DNA of 33,030 nt. It comes from Gammaproteobacteria bacterium. Its GTDB lineage: Bacteria > Pseudomonadota > Gammaproteobacteria > Eutrophobiales > Eutrophobiaceae. Positions 8,471-16,309 of this stretch are shown here, one piece after another. Location: positions 1 through 33,030 of the forward strand of contig JAPORZ010000022.1 of the NCBI GenBank assembly GCA_026709915.1, in the 5' to 3' direction. The notes beneath the pieces were generated by a model. The model did not search any database. It saw only the letters and a program-made list of their open reading frames with translations, and was not told the origin of the DNA. The position numbers were made by a program, and so were the translations under genes. Position 1 is the stretch's first letter. Each line of letters begins with the position of its first letter.

Positions 8471-9628
8471 ATGTTTTTTGAACTGACCGAAGAGCAGCGA
8501 CTGGTGCAGGACACCGCCCGGCGCTTTGCGCTGGAGGACATTGCGCCGACCCTGGAAGAAGAAGAATGCAACCACGAGTTTCGACTGGAGCGGGTGGCGC
8601 GCATGGGCGAGCTTGGGTTTTTCTCCTGCGCGTTGCCGGAGGCGCTGGGCGGCAACGGCATGGGCTTTTTAGAGTCCGCGCTCATGGCGGAACAGGTCGC
8701 CCAGGTATCGGCCTCCTGGCGCCTGCCGTTCAACATGCAGAACCTGGGCCCGGCCCTGTCGGTGGCGAAATTCGGCACGCCGGAGCAACAGGAAAAATAC
8801 CTTCCAGGCTGGATTAACGGAACGAAAATAGGCTTCTTCGCCATGACCGAACCTGACACCGGTTCGGATGTAGCCAGCATGAAGACCCATGCCATTGACA
8901 AGGGCGACCACTTTGAACTGCACGGCAACAAGATGTGGATTTCCAATGCCCATATCGGCGATGCCGGGCTGTTGTATGCTTATACTGACCGGGAACTGGG
9001 CAACAAGGGTATCAGTTGCTTTATCATCGAACCGAAAACCCTGGCGGGCTGCACTGCGCGCCCTATCGAGACCAAGCTGGGGCTGCACTGCTCGCCAACG
9101 GGCGAGTTTGTCTTTGCGGGGGCAAAAATTCCTAAAAGCGCCCTGCTCGGCAAGTTGAACGACGGCTTTAAGATGTGCATGTGGCAGCTGGGCAATACCC
9201 GCATCGGTTGTGCCGCCGGCGCCCTGGGCGTGGCTGGCGGCGCCCTGCAACTTGCCATTGACTATGCCAACGAGCGCAAGCAGTTCGGCAAGCCCATCGC
9301 CAAACATCAGATGATCCAGGCCCAGATCGCCGACATGGTGGTGGAACATCAGGCCGCACAACTGTTGGTGTACAAGGCGGCCTGGCTCAAAGACCAGGGC
9401 AAACCCAACCAGTACGAGACCTCCGTAGCCAAGCTGGCGGCCGCGGAAGCGGCCGTGCACGCGGCAAACGAGTGTATGAAGATCTTCGGCTCCTACGGTT
9501 ACTCCACCGAATACCCGGCGGAACGGTTTTACCGCGACGCCAAGTCCCTGCAGGTGGTGGAAGGCACATCCAATATACAAAGGGTGATCATCGCCGGTAT
9601 GGCCTGCGGGCACAGTTCCAATCGGTGA
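8471..9628 (+). CDS. Acyl-CoA dehydrogenase
   Basis: This 385-residue FAD enzyme oxidises acyl-CoA thioesters to enoyl-CoA and passes electrons to electron-transfer flavoprotein. The FAD/substrate motif FFAMTEPDTGSDVASM is present. ERKQFGKPIAKHQMIQ and the C-terminal VVEGTSNIQRVIIAGMA are the family signatures, the latter carrying the glutamate that acts as catalytic base in medium-chain enzymes. The length is typical. The ATG at 8471 (MFFELTEEQRLVQDT) matches the usual family N-terminus; an in-frame ATG at 8414 lies inside the carrier gene and is unlikely. The chain-length or branched-chain preference cannot be told. Confidence 0.93.
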   Translation: MFFELTEEQRLVQDTARRFALEDIAPTLEEEECNHEFRLERVARMGELGFFSCALPEALGGNGMGFLESALMAEQVAQVSASWRLPFNMQNLGPALSVAKFGTPEQQEKYLPGWINGTKIGFFAMTEPDTGSDVASMKTHAIDKGDHFELHGNKMWISNAHIGDAGLLYAYTDRELGNKGISCFIIEPKTLAGCTARPIETKLGLHCSPTGEFVFAGAKIPKSALLGKLNDGFKMCMWQLGNTRIGCAAGALGVAGGALQLAIDYANERKQFGKPIAKHQMIQAQIADMVVEHQAAQLLVYKAAWLKDQGKPNQYETSVAKLAAAEAAVHAANECMKIFGSYGYSTEYPAERFYRDAKSLQVVEGTSNIQRVIIAGMACGHSSNR

Positions 9629-9722
9629 GACGTTATTGCGCCAAGGCTATATGCGTACGGCCATGCTGGCGCTGGCGTGCTGTGCAGCGCCCTGATCATG
9701 ATAGTCTGGAGGCGTCCTGAAT

Positions 9723-9790
9723 CCTTGCCTCCTTGATTACCGCCCCCTTAACCACCGCTCCCTTAATCCCTGACTCCTTAATTTTTGGCA
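9723..9790. repeat. 15-bp tandem repeat just upstream of mtaB
   Basis: Four exact-length 15-bp units, each starting CCTTRAT or CCTTAAC, run at 9731-9745, 9746-9760, 9761-9775 and 9776-9790. A partial unit CCTTGCCT (9723-9730) precedes them. The units share CCTTRAYYMCYGMYC-like sequence with drift in the last. The array ends 1 bp before the mtaB start codon and takes up the place where a ribosome-binding site would be; no AGGAG-like sequence is seen. Confidence 0.75.
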
Positions 9791-9791
9791 C

Positions 9792-11171
9792 ATGAAAGTT
9801 GCGCTGAAATCCCTGGGATGTCGCCTGAACGAAGCTGAGCTGGAACATTGGGCCGCGGGGTTCGGCGCGCGCGGCCATCAACTGGTCGAGGTCACGGACC
9901 GCGCCGACCTGGTCGTCATCAACACCTGTGCAGTGACCGCTGAGGCGGTAAAAAAATCCAGGCAACTAATCCGACGCACGCAGCGCCATAACGCTACGGC
10001 CAAGCTGGTGGTAAGCGGCTGCTACGCCAGCCTGCAACCGCGAGAAGCAGGGCAACTGCCCGGCGTGGACCTGGTGGTGGGCAACCCCGACAAGGAACGT
10101 CTGGTTGACATCGTGACCAGTACATTTGCCGAGGAATTTGCCGAGGAACTTGCCGTTGACACTATGCCCGTCGCTGCCACCGAACCCGGCGTCAATGCCT
10201 TGTTTGCGCGTGGGCGCAACCGGGCGTTTATCAAGGTGCAGGACGGTTGCCGGCACAAATGCACGTTTTGTATCGTCACCGTCGCCCGCGGCGCCGAGCG
10301 CAGTCGCCCGGCGCCGGCAGTCGTGGATGAGATTAACAGGGTGCACGCGGACGGCGTACTGGAAGTCATTCTCACCGGCGTGCACATCGGTGGCTACGGG
10401 CCTGAGTCAGGCACAGATCTGGCAGGCCTGCTCAAGACCCTCCTCGCAGAAACCGATATACCAAGAATACGTCTGGGCTCACTGGAGCCCTGGAACATAC
10501 CTGATGCATTCTTCACCTTGTTTGAGAACCCCAGGCTGATGCCACACTTGCACCTGCCCTTGCAGAGCGGTAGCGACACCGTGCTGCGGCGCATGGGCCG
10601 GCGCTGCAAGCAGGCAGAGTTTGCGCGCCTGGCAGGAACTCTGAAAGAGCATGTGCCAGACTTGAACATTACCACCGACATTATTGCCGGCTTCCCCGGT
10701 GAAACCGCGTCGGAATGGCAACAGACTCTGGATTTTTGCCGGGAAAGCAAGTTTGCCCACATCCATGTCTTTCCTTATTCGGCCCGCGCCGGCACCTATG
10801 CCGCAACGCTACCGGAACAGGTACCCGCGGCGATAAAGAAACAGCGTTGCCGGGAACTGTGCCGCTTGGGGCAACAGCTGAAACACGATTATATGCGACA
10901 ACAGCTGGGACGACGCTTTGCAGTGCTGGTGGAAAACGATACCGGCGAGCTTAACGGACAACAGGTGTATTTCGGTTACTCACCCAACTACCTGCGCTGC
11001 GCCATCCCGGCCTCAGGCAATGCGCCCCGCCCCAACAGTATCATCGAAGTGCAGGCCGAAGATTATGCTGCGCGCAACGCGGTACTGATTGCAATGCCGG
11101 GGTCTGCAGGAACTACCCGTCGGCCTCGATCTCTCTTGCCAGATGCTCCAGGTCGGCACGCACCAAGTTGA
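9792..11171 (+). CDS. mtaB: tRNA t6A37 C2-methylthiotransferase MtaB
   Basis: This 459-residue radical SAM enzyme converts t6A at tRNA position 37 to ms2t6A, which stabilises ANN codon reading. The N-terminal UPF0004 domain has the three auxiliary-cluster cysteines C10, C46 and C77 (SLGCRLNEAE, NTCAVT, SGCYA). The radical SAM cluster is C153-X3-C157-X2-C160 (GCRHKCTFC). HLHLPLQSGSDTVLRRMGR and TTDIIAGFPGE are typical of methylthiotransferases, and a TRAM-like region follows. The SLGCRLN start and spacing favour MtaB over MiaB or RimO. Its 3' end overlaps the convergent gene at 11113 by 59 bp. A 15-bp tandem repeat sits where the RBS should be. Confidence 0.92.
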   Translation: MKVALKSLGCRLNEAELEHWAAGFGARGHQLVEVTDRADLVVINTCAVTAEAVKKSRQLIRRTQRHNATAKLVVSGCYASLQPREAGQLPGVDLVVGNPDKERLVDIVTSTFAEEFAEELAVDTMPVAATEPGVNALFARGRNRAFIKVQDGCRHKCTFCIVTVARGAERSRPAPAVVDEINRVHADGVLEVILTGVHIGGYGPESGTDLAGLLKTLLAETDIPRIRLGSLEPWNIPDAFFTLFENPRLMPHLHLPLQSGSDTVLRRMGRRCKQAEFARLAGTLKEHVPDLNITTDIIAGFPGETASEWQQTLDFCRESKFAHIHVFPYSARAGTYAATLPEQVPAAIKKQRCRELCRLGQQLKHDYMRQQLGRRFAVLVENDTGELNGQQVYFGYSPNYLRCAIPASGNAPRPNSIIEVQAEDYAARNAVLIAMPGSAGTTRRPRSLLPDAPGRHAPS

Positions 11172-11568
11172 CTTTTTGCAGTTCCCGACTGAGGTCTTCG
11201 AGACCTGAGAAGGCGCCGAGTAATGGCGGGTTTTGCAGCAAGACGTGACCCTGGTACAGGCGTTTTTCAATTACCCTGGCCTGTTCGGGCGGGACCCGTA
11301 GTTTCCATATTCCGGCCTTGAGCCGGCCTAGTTGTTGGCGCACCTCGGTGCGCGCCTGCTCCAGTTTTGCATACTCGGCGCGCATGGCGGCCCGGCGCGC
11401 CGCCGCCTGCGCCTCGAGGTCCGGTTGCGGAGATACCGGCACGCTGGTTTGTGGCCGGGCAACCGGCGTTGCGGTCGCATGCGGAGTGTCCTTGCCGGGG
11501 TCAAACAACAGGTAAAGCGGGATGCCAATGCCCAACAGCAGGGTGATAATGAGCACGTTTCGATTCAT
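11113..11568 (-). CDS. Hypothetical membrane-anchored coiled-coil protein
   Basis: This is a 151-residue protein of unknown function. It has a single N-terminal membrane segment (VLIITLLLGIGIPLYLLF, about residues 5-22), then a Pro/Thr-rich linker (about 24-48) and an Ala/Arg/Glu-rich helix likely to form a coiled coil (about 50-85). A helical C-terminal part follows. The topology suggests an inner-membrane anchor with the rest in the periplasm. The gene converges on mtaB and overlaps its last 59 bp, so the two transcripts are complementary there. I do not recognise a named family. Confidence 0.7.
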   Translation of the reverse strand: MNRNVLIITLLLGIGIPLYLLFDPGKDTPHATATPVARPQTSVPVSPQPDLEAQAAARRAAMRAEYAKLEQARTEVRQQLGRLKAGIWKLRVPPEQARVIEKRLYQGHVLLQNPPLLGAFSGLEDLSRELQKVNLVRADLEHLAREIEADG

Positions 11569-11712
11569 TGCCGCTACTCAGCAAAACCGCCTTCATTCAG
11601 GTTAAATATCATATAGATCGCTTAAACTTATGTTTTTTTGAAAAAAACACTTGAACTATCTCTGCCAATAGGATATAAAATGCCACTGCTAACCGCAACC
11701 AGAGGAACGGCC

Positions 11713-12225
11713 ATGTTATTACAACTTGCAAAAAACATGATGGGAATCGGCGCCACTGAGGCGCGTCGCAGCACCCGCAGAGGCGCTGCCGGAAGGCTCC
11801 CTGTCACTGACGCGCAAACGGGGTTTATCCAGCACCGCTACGACATTCCACTGGATTATAAGCGTATCGAGCCCGCGCCTGAAGAGGACCCGCTAACGGC
11901 TCAGCACGGCAATGTCGGCTTGTTGTTCGAATCCGGCAAGCGCGTAAAGCCGGGTGAGTTTATCGAAGTGGCCCTCGGCCTGCAAAACAAACCGGAAAAG
12001 CTACGCGGCAAGGTAGTTATGGTACGGGAGCGGGACGGCTACTATGAAATAGGCTTATGGCTGGCTACGCGCGCAGACGCCAGTCGTATGCGTATCCTGG
12101 AGCAGTCCTGCTACATCGAAGACTACATAAAGGAAAAGAAATTACGCGAAGGCCCGTTTGCGCTCAACCGCGACCGCGCCGCGCAGGAATGGATCAGGAA
12201 ATACGCCGCGGATTTGCCAGGGTAA
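11713..12225 (+). CDS. PilZ-like domain protein
   Basis: This 170-residue protein has a PilZ-type beta-barrel pattern at about residues 40-125: NVGLLFESGKRVKPGEFIEVAL, GKVVMVRERDGYYEIGLWL. The C-terminus (CYIEDYIKEKKL ... AAQEWIRKYAADLP) is like a group of Pseudomonas PilZ-domain proteins. PilZ proteins usually bind cyclic di-GMP through RxxxR and D/NxSxxG motifs. Here the second motif reads NVGLLFES without the serine and no clean RxxxR is seen, so binding is doubtful. I chose the ATG at 11713 because AGAGGA lies 7 bp upstream; an earlier start at 11638 would add 25 residues. It converges on msrA with a 21-bp gap. Confidence 0.7.
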   Translation: MLLQLAKNMMGIGATEARRSTRRGAAGRLPVTDAQTGFIQHRYDIPLDYKRIEPAPEEDPLTAQHGNVGLLFESGKRVKPGEFIEVALGLQNKPEKLRGKVVMVRERDGYYEIGLWLATRADASRMRILEQSCYIEDYIKEKKLREGPFALNRDRAAQEWIRKYAADLPG

Positions 12226-12246
12226 CGGGCTTGTGAGTTTTTGCAG

Positions 12247-12894
12247 CTACCCGCGCCGCGTACCCTGGTCATCGAAACAAACCCCGGTGCCACCCAGACC
12301 ACAGTAGCCGCCGGGATTTTTAGCCAGATATTGCTGGTGGTAGTCTTCGGCATAGTAGAATACCGGAGCGTCGATGATCTCGGTGGTAATCCTGCCGTAA
12401 CCCCTTGCTTGCAGTAGCGCCTGATAGCTGTTTCGAGTGTCGATGGCCGCATTTTTCTGCGCTTTAGAACCGGTATAAATACCGGAGCGGTATTGCGTGC
12501 CCGTATCGTTACCCTGGCGCATGCCCTGAGTCGGGTCGTGCGCCTCCCAGAATACTTGCAGCAGCTCGCGATAGGAGATAACGCCGGGGTCATGGACTAC
12601 CAGCGTGACTTCGTTATGGCCGGTCAGCCCGCTGCACACTTCCTGGTAGGTCGGATTGGGCGTGTAACCACCGGCATAGCCGACTGCGGTGGTGTAAACG
12701 CCGTCAAGCTGCCAGAATTTCCGCTCCACGCCCCAGAAGCAACCCAGCCCGAACAGCGCTCGCTCCAGCTCTTCAGGAAATGGCGGCTGTAATGGCCGGC
12801 CATGGACGTAATGCCTGTCGGTAACCGGCATCGGCGTGGCACGTCCGGGCGGGGCTTGATGTGCATCCGGCATTTTCGTCTTCTTCATCAACAT
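12247..12894 (-). CDS. msrA: Peptide-methionine (S)-S-oxide reductase MsrA
   Basis: This 215-residue enzyme reduces methionine-S-sulfoxide in oxidised proteins and free methionine sulfoxide, using thioredoxin. The catalytic motif GCFWG holds Cys52. [53 protein letters not shown] and [13 protein letters not shown] are all hallmark MsrA blocks. The E. coli-like N-terminal extension of about 45 residues is present. No signal peptide is seen, so it acts in the cytoplasm. The exact start is uncertain among Met1, Met3 and Met8. The 107-bp repeat variant begins 24 bp upstream of its start codon. Confidence 0.95.
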   Translation of the reverse strand: MLMKKTKMPDAHQAPPGRATPMPVTDRHYVHGRPLQPPFPEELERALFGLGCFWGVERKFWQLDGVYTTAVGYAGGYTPNPTYQEVCSGLTGHNEVTLVVHDPGVISYRELLQVFWEAHDPTQGMRQGNDTGTQYRSGIYTGSKAQKNAAIDTRNSYQALLQARGYGRITTEIIDAPVFYYAEDYHQQYLAKNPGGYCGLGGTGVCFDDQGTRRG

Positions 12895-12918
12895 GGGTCT
12901 GGCTCAGTTTCATGATTA

Positions 12919-13025
12919 GGGAACCTCTAAAAATGCCATCCATGGCATTTTTGCTATGTAAATTTTGAAAATTTACATACTGTCGGGGTGTGCAGCTCCC
13001 TGATCATGAGGGTTTAGAGGTGGCC
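12919..13025 (+). repeat. 107-bp variant of the multi-hairpin repeat, copy B
   Basis: It has the family ends GGGAACCTCT ... AGAGGTGGCC and keeps hairpin S1 (AAAAATGCCA / TGGCATTTTT). The middle is replaced by a different perfect hairpin, ATGTAAATTTT / AAAATTTACAT (12957-12979), followed by a GGGG-TGTGCAG-CTCCC stem and a CCCT / AGGG stem. It therefore shares termini with the 151-bp copies but not the cargo. It lies between the divergent msrA and kamA-like genes. Confidence 0.8.
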
Positions 13026-13103
13026 ATTACGTTGGTAAATGATTTTAATACTGACGTAGCCAAAATGAAAGAGCGTGCGGCCATGATTGATGCAGCGCAG
13101 CGC

Positions 13104-13132
13104 TTTTCATACCGGGGTTTTCCTGTTATACT
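13104..13132 (+). promoter_or_regulatory. Candidate sigma-70 promoter for the KamA-type gene
   Basis: TTTTCA (13104-13109) and TATACT (13127-13132) are separated by exactly 17 bp. Transcription from about 13139 would give a leader of about 105 nt before the gene. Confidence 0.5.
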
Positions 13133-13168
13133 ACGCGCCAGAAGTGAAAAAAATATAACCGCTGCGCG

Positions 13169-13217
13169 CTGTGCAACCCTTATATAACGGTGTAACGCTT
13201 ATATGACAATTGCACAG
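13169..13217 (+). promoter_or_regulatory. Two-tier hairpin in the leader of the KamA-type gene
   Basis: CTGTGCAA (13169-13176) pairs perfectly with TTGCACAG (13210-13217). Inside, ATAUAA-type ATATAA (13182-13187) pairs with TTATAT (13199-13204). The two stems are separated by a symmetric 5 x 5 internal loop (CCCTT / GACAA) and capped by an 11-nt loop. It lies between the candidate promoter and the GGGAGA ribosome-binding site. No U-tract follows, so it is not a terminator. It could be an RNA control element, or the outer dyad could be an operator in DNA. Confidence 0.5.
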
Positions 13218-13246
13218 GGCTGAAAATAAATATAGGGAGAGTGTCT

Positions 13247-14608
13247 TTGAATTATGCTGCAACTGCCAGACGGCCTGAGCTCGTGCCGAGCTCGAAGTTT
13301 AAGGTGTACAATGAGAAAAATCTTGACCAAATCGACTATTTACATAACCTGCCGGATGAATTGCGCCATGAAATTAATGTAGTCGCCAAAGTCTTGCCGT
13401 TCCGGGTCAATCAGCATGTGATTGACCAGCTTATCGACTGGGATAACGCCGCAACCGACCCCATATTCCTGCTCACGTTCCCGCAACGGGACATGCTGGA
13501 ACCCACCGCATTCAAGCGCATGGAGAAACTGCTGGCCGCAGCTGCCGACCCCAAAGCCGTACACGCCCTTGCTGTTAAAATTCGTGCGGGACTTAACCCG
13601 CACCCGGCCGGACAAATGGAGCTTAACGTGCCGCGACTGGATCAGGAACCCTTGCGCGGGATGCAGCATAAATACCACGAGACGGTGCTGTTTTTTCCAT
13701 CCCAAGGTCAGGTCTGCCATTCCTACTGCACTTTCTGTTTCCGTTGGGCGCAATTTGTCGGCGATAAATCGATGCGTTTCTCAGCCAGTGAAACAGACGG
13801 CCTGTATGCTTATCTGAAACGACACAAGGAGGTCACTGACTTGCTCGTCACCGGGGGCGACCCCATGGTGATGAAAACCCGCCACCTCAGCAGTTACTTG
13901 GAACCCCTGCTGGACCACTCCCTGCACCATGTGCAGACCTTACGTATCGGCAGCAAGGCGCTGACCTACTGGCCGCACCGGTTCGTCACCGATGATGATG
14001 CCGACGACCTGCTGCGCCTGCTGGAACGACTGGTGAAAGCAGGCAAGCATGTGGCGTTCATGGCTCACCTCAACCACTGGCGGGAACTGGAATCCTACAT
14101 GACCCGGCGCGCCATCCAGCGTATTCGTTCCACCGGCGCCGAAATCCGTTGCCAGGGACCATTGCTGGACAAGATCAACAACGACCCGTTGGTCTGGTCC
14201 AGGATGTGGCGGGAACAGGTGCGCCTGGGCCTGATACCGTATTACATGTTTGTTGAGCGCGACACCGGCGCCCGGCGCTACTTTGAGGTGCCGTTGGCGC
14301 GTGCGCTGGAAGTTTACCAGCAAGCCTACCGGTCGGTTTCCGGTCTGGCTCGCACCGTGCGCGGCCCTTCGATGAGCGCCTCACCGGGCAAAGTGCAGGT
14401 GCAGGGAGTGATGGAAATCAATAACGAAAAAGTATTTCTGCTGCGTTTCCTGCAGGGCCGCAACGAAAACTGGACACAACAGCCGTTCTTTGCCCGGTTT
14501 GATGAGCACGCGACCTGGTTGGACGACCTGGAACCGGCCTTCGGCGCCGAGCAGTTCTTCTTTGAGGAAGAACACCAACAGCTGTCCAGGCAGCGTCTGG
14601 CAGGTTAA
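13247..14608 (+). CDS. KamA family radical SAM protein (lysine 2,3-aminomutase-like)
   Basis: This is a radical SAM enzyme of about 453 residues related to lysine/glutamate 2,3-aminomutases, which move an amino group using SAM, a 4Fe-4S cluster and PLP. The cluster motif is C-X3-C-X2-C at residues 157, 161 and 164 (CHSYCTFCF). DLLVTGGDPMVM is the glycine-rich SAM-binding segment. RGPSMSASPGK near the C-terminus aligns with the aminomutase region that contains the PLP lysine. I prefer the TTG at 13247, with GGGAGA 6 bp upstream; a GTG at 13241 is too close to that site. The substrate is not determined. It is not the short EF-P beta-lysylation enzyme EpmB, which is about 340 residues. No pathway genes are adjacent. 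Confidence 0.82.
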   Translation: MNYAATARRPELVPSSKFKVYNEKNLDQIDYLHNLPDELRHEINVVAKVLPFRVNQHVIDQLIDWDNAATDPIFLLTFPQRDMLEPTAFKRMEKLLAAAADPKAVHALAVKIRAGLNPHPAGQMELNVPRLDQEPLRGMQHKYHETVLFFPSQGQVCHSYCTFCFRWAQFVGDKSMRFSASETDGLYAYLKRHKEVTDLLVTGGDPMVMKTRHLSSYLEPLLDHSLHHVQTLRIGSKALTYWPHRFVTDDDADDLLRLLERLVKAGKHVAFMAHLNHWRELESYMTRRAIQRIRSTGAEIRCQGPLLDKINNDPLVWSRMWREQVRLGLIPYYMFVERDTGARRYFEVPLARALEVYQQAYRSVSGLARTVRGPSMSASPGKVQVQGVMEINNEKVFLLRFLQGRNENWTQQPFFARFDEHATWLDDLEPAFGAEQFFFEEEHQQLSRQRLAG

Positions 14609-14639
14609 CGGCGCCACTGAAAAGCAGGGGCGCCTTTAT

Positions 14640-14666
14640 GGGAACCTCCAATTTTTAGAGGTGGCC
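14640..14666. repeat. Solo terminal hairpin of the repeat family, copy E
   Basis: GGGAACCTCCAATTTTT followed by AGAGGTGGCC is a 27-bp version made of only the family's terminal hairpin. It lies alone between two convergent genes (KamA-type ends 14608, phaC ends 14704). There is no T-run after the stem on either strand, so it is not a textbook terminator, but the location suggests it ends or protects transcripts. Confidence 0.65.
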
Positions 14667-14703
14667 TGATACTTTTACAAATGCTGTACTGCCGGAATAT
14701 GCC

Positions 14704-16302
14704 TCACGGCATCTTCACGTAACTGCCCGGCGCATCTTCAAGAATGGCCTGCCCGGCGGCGCCGGGGCGACGCGCGGGAACCTGTTCGCCGCTGTATTGC
14801 TCCAGCCATGCCTGCCAGTCCGACCACCACGAACCGGCATGAGGCTCAGCCGCGGCGTGCCACTCCGCTGCGGGAAGGTCAACCTGAGGCCCGGTATAAT
14901 AGCCATACTTGTTGGCGTCAGGCGGGTTGATGATGCCGGCAATATGGCCGGATTTGCCCAGTACGAAGCGCACCGGGCCGGAAAACAGTTGCGCGCCTAA
15001 GTAGGTGCCTTGCCAGGGGGCGATGTGATCCTCTTCGGTTGAAATAAAATAGGCCGGCGTGCGAATTTTGCTCACGTCTATGGGAACGCCGGCAACGCTG
15101 AAGCCGCCCGGTTCCTTAAACCGGTTTTCCAGGTACATGGTACGCAGGTAGGTGCTGTGCATTTTTGCCGGCAACCGGGTCGAATCGGCATTCCAGTAAA
15201 GCAGATCAAATGGCGCCGGTTCCTTGCCCAGCAGGTAGTTACGCACGTAAAACGACCAGATCAGGTCGTTGGCGCGCAACATGTTGAAGGCGGCAGCCAT
15301 TTCCCTGCCGTCGTGGTAGCCGCGCTCGGCCATGGTGCGTTCCAGGCTTTCGAGTTGTTGCTCGTCAATGAACACGCCCAGGTCACCGGGAATGGAGAAG
15401 TCTATCAGCGTAACGAAAAAGGTGGCTGAAGCGACGCGGCTATCGCCCGTTTCCTGCATATAGGCCAGAGTTGCCGCCAGCAGCGTGCCGCCGATGCAAT
15501 AACCGACCAGATTAACCTGGGGCTCACCGGTAGCTTGTGTCACTGCGTCAATCGCCGCCAGCGCCCCTTCCGTAACATAGTCGGCAAAATCCTTGTGCCC
15601 CAGGCTGGCATCGGGATTAACCCAGGACACAACAAACACCGTGTGCCCCTGCGCCACCAGCCACTTGATGAGGGAGTTTTGCGGTTGCAGGTCCAGCACG
15701 TAATACTTGTTGATCCAGGGCGGCATGATCAGCAACGGTTGCTTATAAGTCTGTACTGTGGAGGGTTCGAACTGCAACAGTTGCAACAGGTCGTTCTGAA
15801 ACACCACCTTGCCCGGCGTCGTGGCAACGTTGCGGCCCAGTGCAAACGCCTCCCGGTCCGTCATGCTGATACGAAGCTGGCCCGATTCGCCATCAAAGTC
15901 GTCGATAAGGTTCTGCAGTCCCTTGAGCAGATTGTCTCCTTTTGATTCCAGGGTCGCCTGCATCACTTCCGGATTGGTGAGCGGGAAGTTGGACGGCGAC
16001 ATCGCATCCACGAATTGCCTGGTATAAAACCGCATCTTATGCGCGGTCGCCTCATCCACGCCATCCACTTCGGCGATAGCGGACTGCATCGCATCGGCAG
16101 CCACCAGGTAGGATTGCTTGATGAGACTGTAGAAGGGATGCTCATCCCAGGCCGGGTGGCGGAAGCGTCGGTCGCCGTCCTCCGGCTTCTTCACCGGGCT
16201 GCTCTCCTCCCCCAAAAATGCCTTGGTGGTGTTAATCCACAAGTCAGTGTAGGCGTTCCAGGCGCGGGTTTGGGTCTCAAACAATTTTTGCAGATTATCC
16301 AT
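14704..16302 (-). CDS. phaC: Class I polyhydroxyalkanoate synthase
   Basis: This 532-residue enzyme polymerises (R)-3-hydroxyacyl-CoA into polyhydroxyalkanoate storage granules. The lipase-like box GYCIGG carries the catalytic Cys269. WVNPDASLGHKDF, ISTEEDHIAPW (Asp region) and GKSGHIAGIINPP (His) complete the synthase signature. The N-terminal domain of about 180 residues and the total length fit class I. It begins 7 bp after the leuD stop on the same strand, so it is probably co-transcribed with leuCD, an unusual partnership. No phaA, phaB or phasin gene is in the window. Its product acts at the granule surface in the cytoplasm. Confidence 0.92.
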   Translation of the reverse strand: MDNLQKLFETQTRAWNAYTDLWINTTKAFLGEESSPVKKPEDGDRRFRHPAWDEHPFYSLIKQSYLVAADAMQSAIAEVDGVDEATAHKMRFYTRQFVDAMSPSNFPLTNPEVMQATLESKGDNLLKGLQNLIDDFDGESGQLRISMTDREAFALGRNVATTPGKVVFQNDLLQLLQFEPSTVQTYKQPLLIMPPWINKYYVLDLQPQNSLIKWLVAQGHTVFVVSWVNPDASLGHKDFADYVTEGALAAIDAVTQATGEPQVNLVGYCIGGTLLAATLAYMQETGDSRVASATFFVTLIDFSIPGDLGVFIDEQQLESLERTMAERGYHDGREMAAAFNMLRANDLIWSFYVRNYLLGKEPAPFDLLYWNADSTRLPAKMHSTYLRTMYLENRFKEPGGFSVAGVPIDVSKIRTPAYFISTEEDHIAPWQGTYLGAQLFSGPVRFVLGKSGHIAGIINPPDANKYGYYTGPQVDLPAAEWHAAAEPHAGSWWSDWQAWLEQYSGEQVPARRPGAAGQAILEDAPGSYVKMP

Positions 16303-16309
16303 TGTTACC

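Noticed and set aside
9696-9965. Minus-strand frame with a repeated IKGAVVKGAVIKEA peptide
   Set aside because: The repeat comes from the 15-bp tandem DNA repeat, and the rest of the frame is antisense to the mtaB coding start.
12990-13187. 65-codon plus-strand frame beginning inside repeat copy B
   Set aside because: It starts in a repeat, runs through a promoter and a leader hairpin, and shows no conserved pattern.
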